A stretch of DNA of 30,536 nt. It comes from Ruminococcus sp. Its GTDB lineage: Bacteria > Bacillota > Clostridia > Oscillospirales > Ruminococcaceae. The stretch lies in NCBI GenBank assembly GCA_024697705.1, contig JAILFF010000122.1, positions 1-30,536 of the forward strand, read 5' to 3'. Below the pieces are notes generated by a model. That model made no database searches. It saw only the letters and a list, made by a program, of their open reading frames with translations, and had not been told where the DNA came from. Position 1 is the stretch's first letter, and every line of letters begins with the position of its first letter. Shown piece after piece: positions 6,713 to 14,396 of this stretch. Made by a program: the position numbers and the translations under genes.

Positions 6713-7738
6713 TCAGAGGTATTTTACCAGCTCTCCGATAACGCCCGACAGACGCTCGTCGGTGAGACCGAAATCCATTTTCTTGTAATTCCATGTGCAT
6801 CTGCCGATACCGAACTTCGTGAACGCGGCGTTTATGTCCTTGTACCAGTTGAGTATCTGCTCGGGGGCAGCCCTGTCGATAACGCCGTATTCGCCGCAGT
6901 AGAGGGCGCAGCCGCGCTCCTCGCAGAGCTTAACGGCGTTTGCAAAGCGGCTCTCGAAGTATTCGCTGTCGAAGCCCTTGTCGGGAACGTCGGCGTAGTC
7001 CTGCATCTGCGCAAGCCCCAGCTCGACGGTCTTTTCGCGGTATTCCTTTATGTCGCCCGGATAGCCTATCCTGAAATCTGCGGGCATACCGTCCACCCAG
7101 TACGCCGCCTGATGGGTGAACAGGAACGGGTCGTAGCAGTGGAAATTGTACACTGTCTTATCGTCGTAGGGCGCGTCGAGGTCGGGCAGAGCGTCGACCG
7201 AGTTGTTCCAGTAGCCGCCGATGAAGATAAGCGTGTCGGGGGCATAGCGGCGTATCATCGTTATCGCTTTCTTTGCGATGCCGTTCCAGCGCGAGCTGTA
7301 AGCCTTGTCCGTCACCTCGTTCAGCAGCTCGAAGGCTATGCGCTCGGGGTATTTTCCGTAGCGCTGGGAAAGGCGCTCCCAAAGGCGGTAAAAGCGCTCC
7401 TGATACTCCACGCTGTCGAAGAAGCCCACTTCTCCGTAGCCCGAGTAGAAGGAGAAGCCGAAGGTCTTGTGTACGTCGAGGACGATGTTCAGCCCGTATT
7501 TTTCGCACCATTCAAGCGCCTTGTCGAGAAGCTCGATGCCGTCGTTTTTGAGCGTTCCGTCGTCTTCCTCGAAGACGTTGTAATCGACGGGGATACGGAC
7601 ATGGTCGAGTCCCCATGAGGCTATCGTCTTGATATCATTTTCGCCGATGAAGCTGTCAAGATGCTCCCTGTCGTAGCTGCCCTGTGAGAGCCAGCCGCCG
7701 AGATCGACGCCCTTCATAAAGCCTTTGAGATCCTTCAT
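6713..7738 (-). CDS. GH5 glycoside hydrolase, cytoplasmic beta-glucanase/cellodextrinase-like
   Basis: A 341-residue (beta/alpha)8 hydrolase of family GH5. The landmarks are in order: LGGWLSQ (13-19), HVRIP (46-50), LDVHK (87-91), the acid/base in LLNEV (Glu141), FHCYDP (199-204), the nucleophile in YCGEYGVID (Glu283), and the substrate-stacking Trp of TWNYK. No signal peptide or carbohydrate-binding module is present, so it probably works inside the cell on imported gluco- or manno-oligosaccharides. ATG at 7738 (MKDLKG) was chosen because AAGGAGG lies eight bases upstream; a longer form from 7759 would include the SD. Its promoter shares a 25-bp element and spacing with GH16, which suggests joint induction and an oligosaccharide of mixed-linkage glucan as substrate. 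Exact linkage cannot be read from sequence. Confidence 0.9.
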   Translation of the reverse strand: MKDLKGFMKGVDLGGWLSQGSYDREHLDSFIGENDIKTIASWGLDHVRIPVDYNVFEEDDGTLKNDGIELLDKALEWCEKYGLNIVLDVHKTFGFSFYSGYGEVGFFDSVEYQERFYRLWERLSQRYGKYPERIAFELLNEVTDKAYSSRWNGIAKKAITMIRRYAPDTLIFIGGYWNNSVDALPDLDAPYDDKTVYNFHCYDPFLFTHQAAYWVDGMPADFRIGYPGDIKEYREKTVELGLAQMQDYADVPDKGFDSEYFESRFANAVKLCEERGCALYCGEYGVIDRAAPEQILNWYKDINAAFTKFGIGRCTWNYKKMDFGLTDERLSGVIGELVKYL

Positions 7739-7763
7739 TGCTTTTACCTCCTTAGTCACCTCT

Positions 7764-7843
7764 TAAAGATAATAGATAAATGATAACAGATATGATATGA
7801 GACGGGGATAGGGATATATCTTCTGTCTCTTATTTGTTATCTT
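7764..7843. repeat. Heptamer-repeat palindrome, copy C
   Basis: The left arm at 7764-7792 consists of 7-nt units (AGATAAT, AGATAAA, TGATAAC, AGATATG). The right arm at 7817-7843 contains the complementary units (ATCTTCT, GTCTCTT, ATTTGTT, ATCTT). It is more degenerate than copy A but shares its centre-to-arm junction (TATTTCTTCTG in A, ATATCTTCTG here) and its flank after the right arm. It lies in the GH5 leader between promoter and start codon, so it would be transcribed as a hairpin in the GH5 mRNA. Confidence 0.65.
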
Positions 7844-7873
7844 CGGTCGTTTTGGGTATTTTTCTTGATAATA

Positions 7874-7924
7874 ATTATATATTATTCTGCCCGATAAATA
7901 TATCAAAAATATAATCTTGATATC
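7874..7924 (-). promoter_or_regulatory. GH5 promoter with putative AraC operator
   Basis: On the minus strand, 7924-7900 reads GATATCA-AGA-TTAT-ATTTTTGATAT, 22 of 25 positions identical to the GH16 element. Its TTGATA is followed after 21 bases by TATAAT (7879-7874), the same spacing as at GH16. The transcript would carry a leader of about 125 bases that includes palindrome copy C. Confidence 0.7.
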
Positions 7925-7930
7925 GAAAAT

Positions 7931-8170
7931 TTAATCACTATCCTGCGGAATATCGTCTTTTTTATTGCTTTTATTGCCGTCCGCGCTCTCCTGCCCGTCC
8001 TCTTTCTCCGATGGGGGAGCCTCGCCGCGCTTTTTCCTCGCCCTTGCTTCGAGCAGCACTGAAACGATCACCGCCGCCGCTATCGCCAGACCGAGCAGGA
8101 ACGGCGAATCGGTGTTGGGCGGCACCGTGTACCCGTCGGCAAGCGGCAGACCCGTATAAGCCGCCGTCAT
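7931..8170 (-). CDS. Small single-TM protein coupled to the GH26 gene
   Basis: A 79-residue protein: a short extracellular-type N-terminus with TVPPNTDS (15-22), one hydrophobic helix (about 23-40, FLLGLAIAAAVIVSVLLEA), a basic stop-transfer RARKKRG and a highly charged tail. The order of a P-x-T-like motif, TM helix and basic tail resembles a sortase-type C-terminal anchor, but the motif is not a true LPxTG and it stands at the start of a separate ORF. Its ATG overlaps the GH26 stop codon (TGATG), so translation is probably coupled. Two readings remain: a stand-alone membrane partner of the GH26 lipoprotein, or the detached anchor of a once longer GH26 protein lost by frameshift. I see no own SD within 15 bases. 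Confidence 0.6.
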   Translation of the reverse strand: MTAAYTGLPLADGYTVPPNTDSPFLLGLAIAAAVIVSVLLEARARKKRGEAPPSEKEDGQESADGNKSNKKDDIPQDSD

Positions 8171-10233
8171 CAGTAGTAGATGTCGCTCCAGTAGCCGTCG
8201 TCCTCTTCCTCCTGCGAAACGAGCTCTTCGGTCTCGTCCTCGCCGCTGTAATCGTCGCCGCTGTCGCCTTCGTCGCCGCTGTCGCCTTCGTCGCCGCTGC
8301 CGTCGTCATAGTAGTTGTAATCTTCTTCGGAGTAATAGCCGTCCTCCCACATCTCGCGGTCGGAGCCCTTCTCCTTCGACTTGGTCTTGGCTCTGCCGTC
8401 CTTCTTGGCGGCGTCTCTTATCGCCTTGGCGACGTCGGGGATACTCGGCAGCTCGTCGAGAGTCAGGGTATAATTGTTGTTATAGTAATCCGTGATACGT
8501 TCCTGAGCGGCGCTCTTTATCTCGAACACCTCGTCGTTGCAAAGCTCCTTGCCGAGATAAGGCTCGGTGTAAAGACCGGTATACGACCATACCGCCTTTT
8601 CGCGGAGCACGCTCTCCATCGCGGGCAGATTGCCGCACTCGCTTATCGCAAGGGGCTTTGTGCTGCAAATATTGCGTAAGAACAGCATGGTGTTTATCTG
8701 AGCGTCGCGGCTGCCTTCGGTGTAAACATCGACTGACAGAATGTCGCAGAATTCGTCGCCCACATACCAGTCGGCGTTCTGTGCGCTCCATACCCAGATG
8801 AGGTTGTTCAGTCCGTGATACCGCGTCATACGCTTGTACATCAGCTGCCACAGCCACTTGTAGGCTTCCTTGTCGAGACCCCACCAGTACAGACCGTTGC
8901 TCGCCACGGGGAGCGGTCTCCAGATAACGGGGATATTCTTGTCGGAAAGCTGCGTGAGCTTTTTCGAGATCGTGTCGATGTCCTTTAATATAAGGTAGCA
9001 CTCGCGGGTGATATTGCCGTTCTGATACAGATATTCTATATCGCCGGGAGTCCAGTCAGCCATCTGGTCGATGGGATATTCGAGCTGACGCACCGTCTTG
9101 GTAACGGGGTCGGGATAGATCGGATTGCCCCACTCATCGTATTCGAGGTCTTCCTCGTTGTATTCGGGGGTCTCGGTGATCTGCGTTTCTATCGTCTTGG
9201 GGATAGCCTTGCGCACGTCGAAATCAACGCTCGTTATCTCGTAGTCGGTGCTCTTCTTCTTGCCCGCGGGATTGATCCAGTACCAGTCGTAGGCGATAAG
9301 GCCGCCTTTCTCGCTGTAATTGAACGCCTGCGTGATGTCCTTCGGGTTGCGCTTGGTGTAGCCGCCGATATCGGAAATTCTAATGGCGGGGTATTTGTGC
9401 GTTACCTTCTGAATGGCGTTCGTCTCGTCGCTCTTGCCCGGAGTGTCGTGCTGCGCGGTGATTATCTGCCTGCCGAAATTCGAGCAGAGCGTCTGATATA
9501 CCGCTTCGGCACGCCAGGTGGCGTTGGCGTTGGAAAGAGTGGACTTCGAGAGATCGGTGGTCATCATGCTGATCTCCTTGTTAGCCTCTATCCTTATATA
9601 ATCGAGATCGACGGCGTTGTCCGTGGAGCTCATGCGTATCTCGTTGATGCCGGCTTCGAGCCAGATATTGGTGAGCGTTTTCTCGGCGAAGCTTCCCGTG
9701 CCTTCGGTGCGGAATATCCACACATCTCTGCCGTTTACCGAAAGCGTGCTGTTGAGCGCTCTGTCGGAGGCGGTCATCACGGTGATATTATAGAACTGCG
9801 ACTCGGGCAGGTCAAACGAAAGGCTCCAGTTGTCGGCAGCCGCGCCGCTGACGTAGCCGTCGCCCTTGAACGAGGCTCTGTCCTTCTGGATACTTGCGGT
9901 ATTTACGAAGAAGCTGCCCGATTCCGCCTGATAGGTCTTGTTGTATTCGATATACGGAACATTTATTTCATTATAGTTTGTATCGTTGTAGTAGCCGCCC
10001 GAAACGTCTACGATAGCCGCGTCGCCGCCCGCGCTGCCGTCAGTGCCGGAACTTGTGCCGTTTCCGGAACCAAGCTCGGTAACAGCCGAAACGTCCTTAT
10101 CCGAGTCGGACGAGGTTTCGCTCACCTTTTCGTTGTTCTTGATATGCGAGCCGCAGGAGCCGAGCGAGGTCACAGCCATAATAAGCGCCGCCGCTCCCGC
10201 CGCAAGTCGTTTTCCTTTCATGATCCTTAACAT
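8170..10233 (-). CDS. CBM35-GH26 lipoprotein with altered acid/base site
   Basis: A 687-residue lipoprotein. The signal peptide ends in LGSC with Cys27. A Ser/Gly/Asp linker (about 30-95) is followed by a CBM35-like beta-sandwich (about 100-217, from YQAESGSFF to DYIRIEA) and a GH26 (beta/alpha)8 domain (about 240-580). In GH26 mannanases the acid/base lies in an RPxHE motif; here the segment is WRPLPVASNGLYWWG, so His-Glu is replaced by Pro442-Val443. The nucleophile motif AISECGN is kept (Glu532), as is IWVWSAQN. An insert at about 325-395 contains Glu/Tyr/Pro-rich sequence. The C-terminal 80 residues are Asp/Glu/Gly/Ser/Tyr-rich and partly encoded by an 18-bp tandem repeat (8252-8299). It probably binds mannan-like polysaccharide at the surface; hydrolysis is doubtful. 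The ATG at 10233 follows AAAGGAAAGGAA; ATG 10221 is an alternative. Confidence 0.85.
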   Translation of the reverse strand: MLRIMKGKRLAAGAAALIMAVTSLGSCGSHIKNNEKVSETSSDSDKDVSAVTELGSGNGTSSGTDGSAGGDAAIVDVSGGYYNDTNYNEINVPYIEYNKTYQAESGSFFVNTASIQKDRASFKGDGYVSGAAADNWSLSFDLPESQFYNITVMTASDRALNSTLSVNGRDVWIFRTEGTGSFAEKTLTNIWLEAGINEIRMSSTDNAVDLDYIRIEANKEISMMTTDLSKSTLSNANATWRAEAVYQTLCSNFGRQIITAQHDTPGKSDETNAIQKVTHKYPAIRISDIGGYTKRNPKDITQAFNYSEKGGLIAYDWYWINPAGKKKSTDYEITSVDFDVRKAIPKTIETQITETPEYNEEDLEYDEWGNPIYPDPVTKTVRQLEYPIDQMADWTPGDIEYLYQNGNITRECYLILKDIDTISKKLTQLSDKNIPVIWRPLPVASNGLYWWGLDKEAYKWLWQLMYKRMTRYHGLNNLIWVWSAQNADWYVGDEFCDILSVDVYTEGSRDAQINTMLFLRNICSTKPLAISECGNLPAMESVLREKAVWSYTGLYTEPYLGKELCNDEVFEIKSAAQERITDYYNNNYTLTLDELPSIPDVAKAIRDAAKKDGRAKTKSKEKGSDREMWEDGYYSEEDYNYYDDGSGDEGDSGDEGDSGDDYSGEDETEELVSQEEEDDGYWSDIYY

Positions 10234-10265
10234 TTCCTTTCCTTTTATATAGAGAACAATGATTT

Positions 10266-10374
10266 ATAGTGAAGAGTGAACAGTGAATAGTTTGCACGAA
10301 CTGCGTTCTTGCAGGCGTCCGCATAATATGCGCCGTAGGCGCTCCTTAACTATTCACTATTAACTATTCACTGT
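10266..10374. repeat. Heptamer-repeat palindrome, copy D (AGTGAAC type)
   Basis: The left arm (10266-10292) carries units AGTGAAG, AGTGAAC, AGTGAAT. The right arm (10348-10374) carries ACTATTC, ACTATTA, ACTATTC, ACTGTTA. The arms match at about 22 of 27 positions. The centre holds smaller hairpins: CTGCGTTCTTGCAG, CGCATAATATGCG (with one offset base) and GCGCC-GTA-GGCGC-like pairing. The GH95 stop codon lies inside the outermost heptamer. It fills nearly the whole gap between GH95 and GH26 and would form a strong hairpin in any GH95-GH26 read-through transcript. Confidence 0.75.
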
Positions 10375-12671
10375 TAACTGTATTTTAGCGCGTCGATGTT
10401 CACCGTTTCTCCCGCCTTTAAGCCGATAACGCAGACGTCGCCGTGCCATTCGGGAGTCTTCCCTTCGGCGGAAACGATCATGCGGGCGGTGTTCTTCACG
10501 AGCCGCAGTTCGGTATCTTTAAGCGCCGTCACGCCTGCCTTGAAGCCGTATTCGTCCCATTCGCAGGAGCAGACAAGCGCCCCTCTTGCGCGAAGCCCTT
10601 TGAAGCTGCCGCTTTTCCATGCGGGTGGAAGTGCCGGCAGAAAGATCAGCTCGCCGTTTTGGCTTTGCATGAGCGCTTCGGTGATGCCTGCCGCTCCGCC
10701 GAAGTTGCCGTCGATCTGAAAGGGCGGGTGCATATCGAAAAGATTGCCGCTCGTCGAGTTTGAAAGCAGCGCCCGCACGTTTTCCTCAACGCCCCTGCCG
10801 TCGAAAAGCCTTGCACGGAAGTTTATGATCCACGCCCTCGACCAGCCCGTATGTCCGCCGCCGTGCGACAGCCGCCTTTCGAGCGTCGCCTCCGCCGCCT
10901 TTGCAAGCAGGGGAGTCCTCCGAACGCTTATCCTGTCGGCGGGGTAGAGCGCGAACAGCTGCGATATGTGCCTGTGCCCCGGCTCGGCTTCGTCGTAGTC
11001 CTCAGCCCATTCCATTATCTGCCCGTATTTTCCGACAGTCGGCTCGGGCAGACGGCTCCTCATCTCGCGGAGCTTGTCGGCGTGTTCCTTGTCGGTGTCC
11101 AGAATTTCGGACGCTTCTATGACCGCCGTGAACAGCTCGCAGATCATCTGACTGTCCATCGAGGGCGCTGTGCAGAGCGTGCCGCTTTCGCCGCCCTTTG
11201 TGATGTAGGTGTTCTCGGGCGAGACAGAAGGGCAGGTGACGAGCCGTCCGTTCTTGTCCTCGATAAGAAAGTCCTCGAAGAACAAAGCCGCTTCTTTGAG
11301 CGTATCGAATTTCGCCGCAAGAAAATCGCGGTCGAGCGTGTATTTGTAATGCTCCCACAAATGCAGACAAAGCCATGCCGCACCCATGCACCACTGTGTG
11401 GCTGGCTTCCACTTGTCCTGAGGAGCGGTGTCGCCCCATATATCGGTGTTGTGGTGAGCCGTGAAGCCCCGACAGCCGTACATCTCACGCGCCGTTACCC
11501 GTCCGTTCGGGCGCATACGCTCGATGTGCGTGAAAAGCGGCTCGCAAAGCTCGGGAAGACCTGAGCTTTCGGCGCTCCAGTAGTTCATTTCGGTGTTGAT
11601 ATTTATGGTGAATTTCGAGCCCCACGGGGGGAACATTTCCTTGTTCCATATCCCCTGCAAATTCGCGGGAAGAGTACCCTCGCGGCTCGAAGAGATGAGC
11701 AGATATTTAGCGTAGTCCCAGTAGAGCGCGACAAGCCCGTTGTCGTTAATGCCGCCGCCGTTTCGGAAGCCCGCAAGCCGCCTGTCGGTGGGGATATCGC
11801 TTTTGTCCTCGTCCGAAAGAATAAGCTCCGAGCGCCCGAAAAGCTTTTTATAGTCGGCGATATGTCGTTCGCGCAGTCTGCCGTAGCCCAAAGCCGCCGC
11901 CTTTATCGCGTCGGCAAACGCCTTTTCTTTGTAATCGGTATGGCGGAAGCTTGTCGCCGCGCCGAGAATGACCGTCACCTCGCCGCAGTCCTTGCAGCAG
12001 ATAAACTGCCCCAGCGCCGAGACTTCTCCGTCGCCGATGACCTTTATATAAGCCGCAAAATTTATCCCGTCCTCCGAGCCCGAGCCGCCGTGATAGAGGA
12101 TACAGTCCTCGCTGACGGGGGAATTGTTGTCGAAGTAATCGTCTCTGCCGCCTATCGAAACGTGCAGGTTCAAGCCCTTCTTGTCGGAACAGGTGATATG
12201 CGTGACCATAACTCCGTCGGGCTCCGAGCAGAACACCTCTCGGGAGAAATTCTTTTCGCCGCAGGAAAACTCCGTCAGGCAGACAGCCTCGCCGATATCG
12301 AGCGAACGCCGCCCGTATACGACATTCTTTTCATCAAGATCGGTATGCTCGATAGTCAGTTCGCCCAAAGGCATATAGTGCCGCTGGCTTTCGGGAACTC
12401 CGCAGAAGGCGTCGAAGACGATTTCCTCCGCTTCGGCTATGCGTTCTTCAAACAGAAGCTTGCGCACTTTTTCGAGATTGGGCTTTGCCGAGCTGTTGTT
12501 CCTTCTGCGCAAGCCGCCCGACCATACCGAGTCTTCGTTCAGCATGATACACTCGCACACGGTCTTGCCGAATACCATTCCGCCTATCCTGCCGTTGCCG
12601 ACGGGCAGCGCCATATTCCAGTCGTCGGCGGGGCTGTCGTACCACATCAGCCGCCTTTCGCACTCTCGCAA
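10374..12671 (-). CDS. GH95 alpha-L-fucosidase/alpha-L-galactosidase-type hydrolase
   Basis: A 765-residue GH95 enzyme. It starts with the family N-terminus WYDSPADDWNMALPVGNGRIG. The catalytic set is visible: the Asn pair Asn357/Asn359 in ININTEMNYW, the acid Glu486 in PSVSPEN, and Asp654 in HPPFQIDGNFGG. GH95 members cleave alpha-1,2-L-fucose or alpha-L-galactose from xyloglucan, glycans or mucin by inversion, using the Asn-activated water. No signal peptide is present, so it should act on imported oligosaccharides in the cytoplasm. A TTG at 12671 is the likely start, with AAAGGAGAGG six bases upstream; ATG at 12647 lacks such an SD. It has its own sigma-A promoter and is divergent from the efflux operon. 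Whether transcription continues into GH26 past palindrome D is unclear. Confidence 0.92.
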   Translation of the reverse strand: MRECERRLMWYDSPADDWNMALPVGNGRIGGMVFGKTVCECIMLNEDSVWSGGLRRRNNSSAKPNLEKVRKLLFEERIAEAEEIVFDAFCGVPESQRHYMPLGELTIEHTDLDEKNVVYGRRSLDIGEAVCLTEFSCGEKNFSREVFCSEPDGVMVTHITCSDKKGLNLHVSIGGRDDYFDNNSPVSEDCILYHGGSGSEDGINFAAYIKVIGDGEVSALGQFICCKDCGEVTVILGAATSFRHTDYKEKAFADAIKAAALGYGRLRERHIADYKKLFGRSELILSDEDKSDIPTDRRLAGFRNGGGINDNGLVALYWDYAKYLLISSSREGTLPANLQGIWNKEMFPPWGSKFTININTEMNYWSAESSGLPELCEPLFTHIERMRPNGRVTAREMYGCRGFTAHHNTDIWGDTAPQDKWKPATQWCMGAAWLCLHLWEHYKYTLDRDFLAAKFDTLKEAALFFEDFLIEDKNGRLVTCPSVSPENTYITKGGESGTLCTAPSMDSQMICELFTAVIEASEILDTDKEHADKLREMRSRLPEPTVGKYGQIMEWAEDYDEAEPGHRHISQLFALYPADRISVRRTPLLAKAAEATLERRLSHGGGHTGWSRAWIINFRARLFDGRGVEENVRALLSNSTSGNLFDMHPPFQIDGNFGGAAGITEALMQSQNGELIFLPALPPAWKSGSFKGLRARGALVCSCEWDEYGFKAGVTALKDTELRLVKNTARMIVSAEGKTPEWHGDVCVIGLKAGETVNIDALKYS

Positions 12672-12711
12672 AGCACACCTCTCCTTTCTTCAAAAACATA
12701 CCATAAGATTT

Positions 12712-12740
12712 ATTATATCACATACCCGTCCAAATTTCAA
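12712..12740 (-). promoter_or_regulatory. Promoter of the GH95 gene
   Basis: On the minus strand TTGAAA (12740-12735) and TATAAT (12717-12712) are 17 bases apart, about 40 bases before the TTG start. The shared GH16/GH5 element is not present here, so GH95 appears to be outside that regulon. Confidence 0.8.
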
Positions 12741-12903
12741 GTGCTTTCGCGGAATTTCGGCAAAAAACCGATATTTGAAAACAAAAAGATACGGGCGTGA
12801 CAGTCCTGTGATGTGAAAAATGCCCGTTTAGTGCATTATTACCGCATTTTTTCGGTTTTGCGGAAGGCAAATCTTGCAAATTCCTTAAAATAATTTTTGT
12901 TTA

Positions 12904-12931
12904 TTGACAATTCCGATTTTAGTGTTATAAT
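12904..12931 (+). promoter_or_regulatory. Promoter of the MacAB-like operon
   Basis: TTGACA (12904-12909) and TATAAT (12926-12931), both perfect, with a 16-base spacer, about 68 bases upstream of the first adaptor gene. No obvious operator palindrome overlaps it. The 160 bases between this and the GH95 promoter hold only AT-rich sequence. Confidence 0.85.
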
Positions 12932-12998
12932 TAAATGTGTCAAAAGGATCTCGGGCGAGAGATACATTTACGCCTGATTTTACAAAGGAGGATACAAA

Positions 12999-14378
12999 AT
13001 GTCAGTAGGAAAAAGTATAGCGGTGACCGTTACCGTTATCGTTGTCGGAGCGGCGGCGTGCTTCGGAGGATATAAATTCCTGAAATCGAAGGGCGTTACG
13101 CTTTCCTCGGGAGTGGTGTATGTCCAGCGCGTGCAGGAGCTCAACACCGTCGCGGGAAAATCGCTCACGGGCAGCCTTTTTTCGGGCGTGGTCGAAACGC
13201 AGAAGACCGAAGACTTTAAATACGATACCACAAAAAAGATAAAGGCGGTAAAGGTCAAGGTCGGCGATCAGGTAAAGAAGGGCGACGTTCTATTTGTATA
13301 TGATCAGGAACAGGCGCAGCTCGATATCGACGACCAGCAGATAGAGTACGAAAAGGCGGTAAACGAACTTGAGACCTCCAAGCTACAGCTTGCGGAGCTG
13401 CAAAAGGAAAAGACTACCGCAAGCGCCGACAGACAGACTTCTCTTACAACGACTATCCTTTCCAAGCAGAGCGAGATAGCAAGAGCCGAATACGACATCA
13501 AGCAGATGGAAGCCAAGATAGAGAAAATGAAGAAGGCTCTCAAAAACAATAAGGTCAAGTCCACTCTCGACGGCGTTGTAAAAGAAGTAGCCGATATCAG
13601 CGATCTTGAAAACAGCGACGTCAGCGCGATAGTAAAGATATCCCGCGGCGACGATTATACCATAAAGGCGACGGTGAACGAGCAGATGATCTCGCAGGTG
13701 CAGACGGGTATGCCCGTGCTTATCCGCTCGCGCATAGATGAAAAAGTGTGGCACGGTACCGTGACAAACATAGAAACAAAGCCTGTGAGCGGCTCCGACA
13801 GCGGAGAATTCAATATCGGCAACGGCGAGGAAATGAGCGGCTCGTCCTCGAAATACAATTTCTATGTGGACCCCGAGTCCTTCGAGGGGCTTATGCTGGG
13901 TCAGCATATAATAATCGAGCCCGATATGGGCGGCATGGACGATATGAAGATAAAGGAGGGCATCTGGCTTTACACCGACTTCTTTATCTATGAGGACGGC
14001 AAGACCTACGTATGGGCTGACAACGGCAGCGGCAGGATAGAAAAGCGCGAGGTGACCATCGGCGAGACCGACCCCGATAACGCCGACTGTCAGGTGATAG
14101 CGGGTCTTACCAAGAGCGACAGGATAGCTTACCCCTCCGAGCAGTTCGAGCCGGGTCTTAAGACTACCGACAACGCGCAGGAGGCGACCGTTCCCGATAC
14201 GGAAGGCGCGGACAACGAAGCAGGCGGCGAAATGCTCACTCCCGAAGGCGGCAATGACGACTTTGACGCTCAGGGCTTCACTATTGATGACGAGGACGCC
14301 GAGTTCGATGACGACGGCGAATTTGCGTTCGACGCGGACGAAGACGCCTTTGATGATGACGAAGCAGTCATTGAATAA
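12999..14378 (+). CDS. MacA/HlyD-like adaptor protein 1 with acidic tail
   Basis: A 459-residue membrane-fusion-type adaptor. It has an N-terminal membrane anchor (about 7-27), a biotinyl-lipoyl half domain (VKVKVGDQVKKGDVLFVYD, 84-102), a coiled-coil hairpin (about 104-185, with a Thr/Ser-rich turn near 139-152), the second lipoyl half (VKSTLDGVVKEVADI), a beta-barrel region with VWHGTVTNIETKPVSG, and a membrane-proximal domain. The last 65 residues are almost only Asp, Glu, Gly, Ala and Phe. In Gram-positive bacteria such adaptors serve ABC-type export without an outer-membrane channel. The ATPase follows 18 bases after the stop codon. The SD AAAGGAGG lies seven bases before the ATG. Substrate unknown. 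Confidence 0.88.
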   Translation: MSVGKSIAVTVTVIVVGAAACFGGYKFLKSKGVTLSSGVVYVQRVQELNTVAGKSLTGSLFSGVVETQKTEDFKYDTTKKIKAVKVKVGDQVKKGDVLFVYDQEQAQLDIDDQQIEYEKAVNELETSKLQLAELQKEKTTASADRQTSLTTTILSKQSEIARAEYDIKQMEAKIEKMKKALKNNKVKSTLDGVVKEVADISDLENSDVSAIVKISRGDDYTIKATVNEQMISQVQTGMPVLIRSRIDEKVWHGTVTNIETKPVSGSDSGEFNIGNGEEMSGSSSKYNFYVDPESFEGLMLGQHIIIEPDMGGMDDMKIKEGIWLYTDFFIYEDGKTYVWADNGSGRIEKREVTIGETDPDNADCQVIAGLTKSDRIAYPSEQFEPGLKTTDNAQEATVPDTEGADNEAGGEMLTPEGGNDDFDAQGFTIDDEDAEFDDDGEFAFDADEDAFDDDEAVIE

Positions 14379-14396
14379 GTCGGGGAGGGTGAATTA

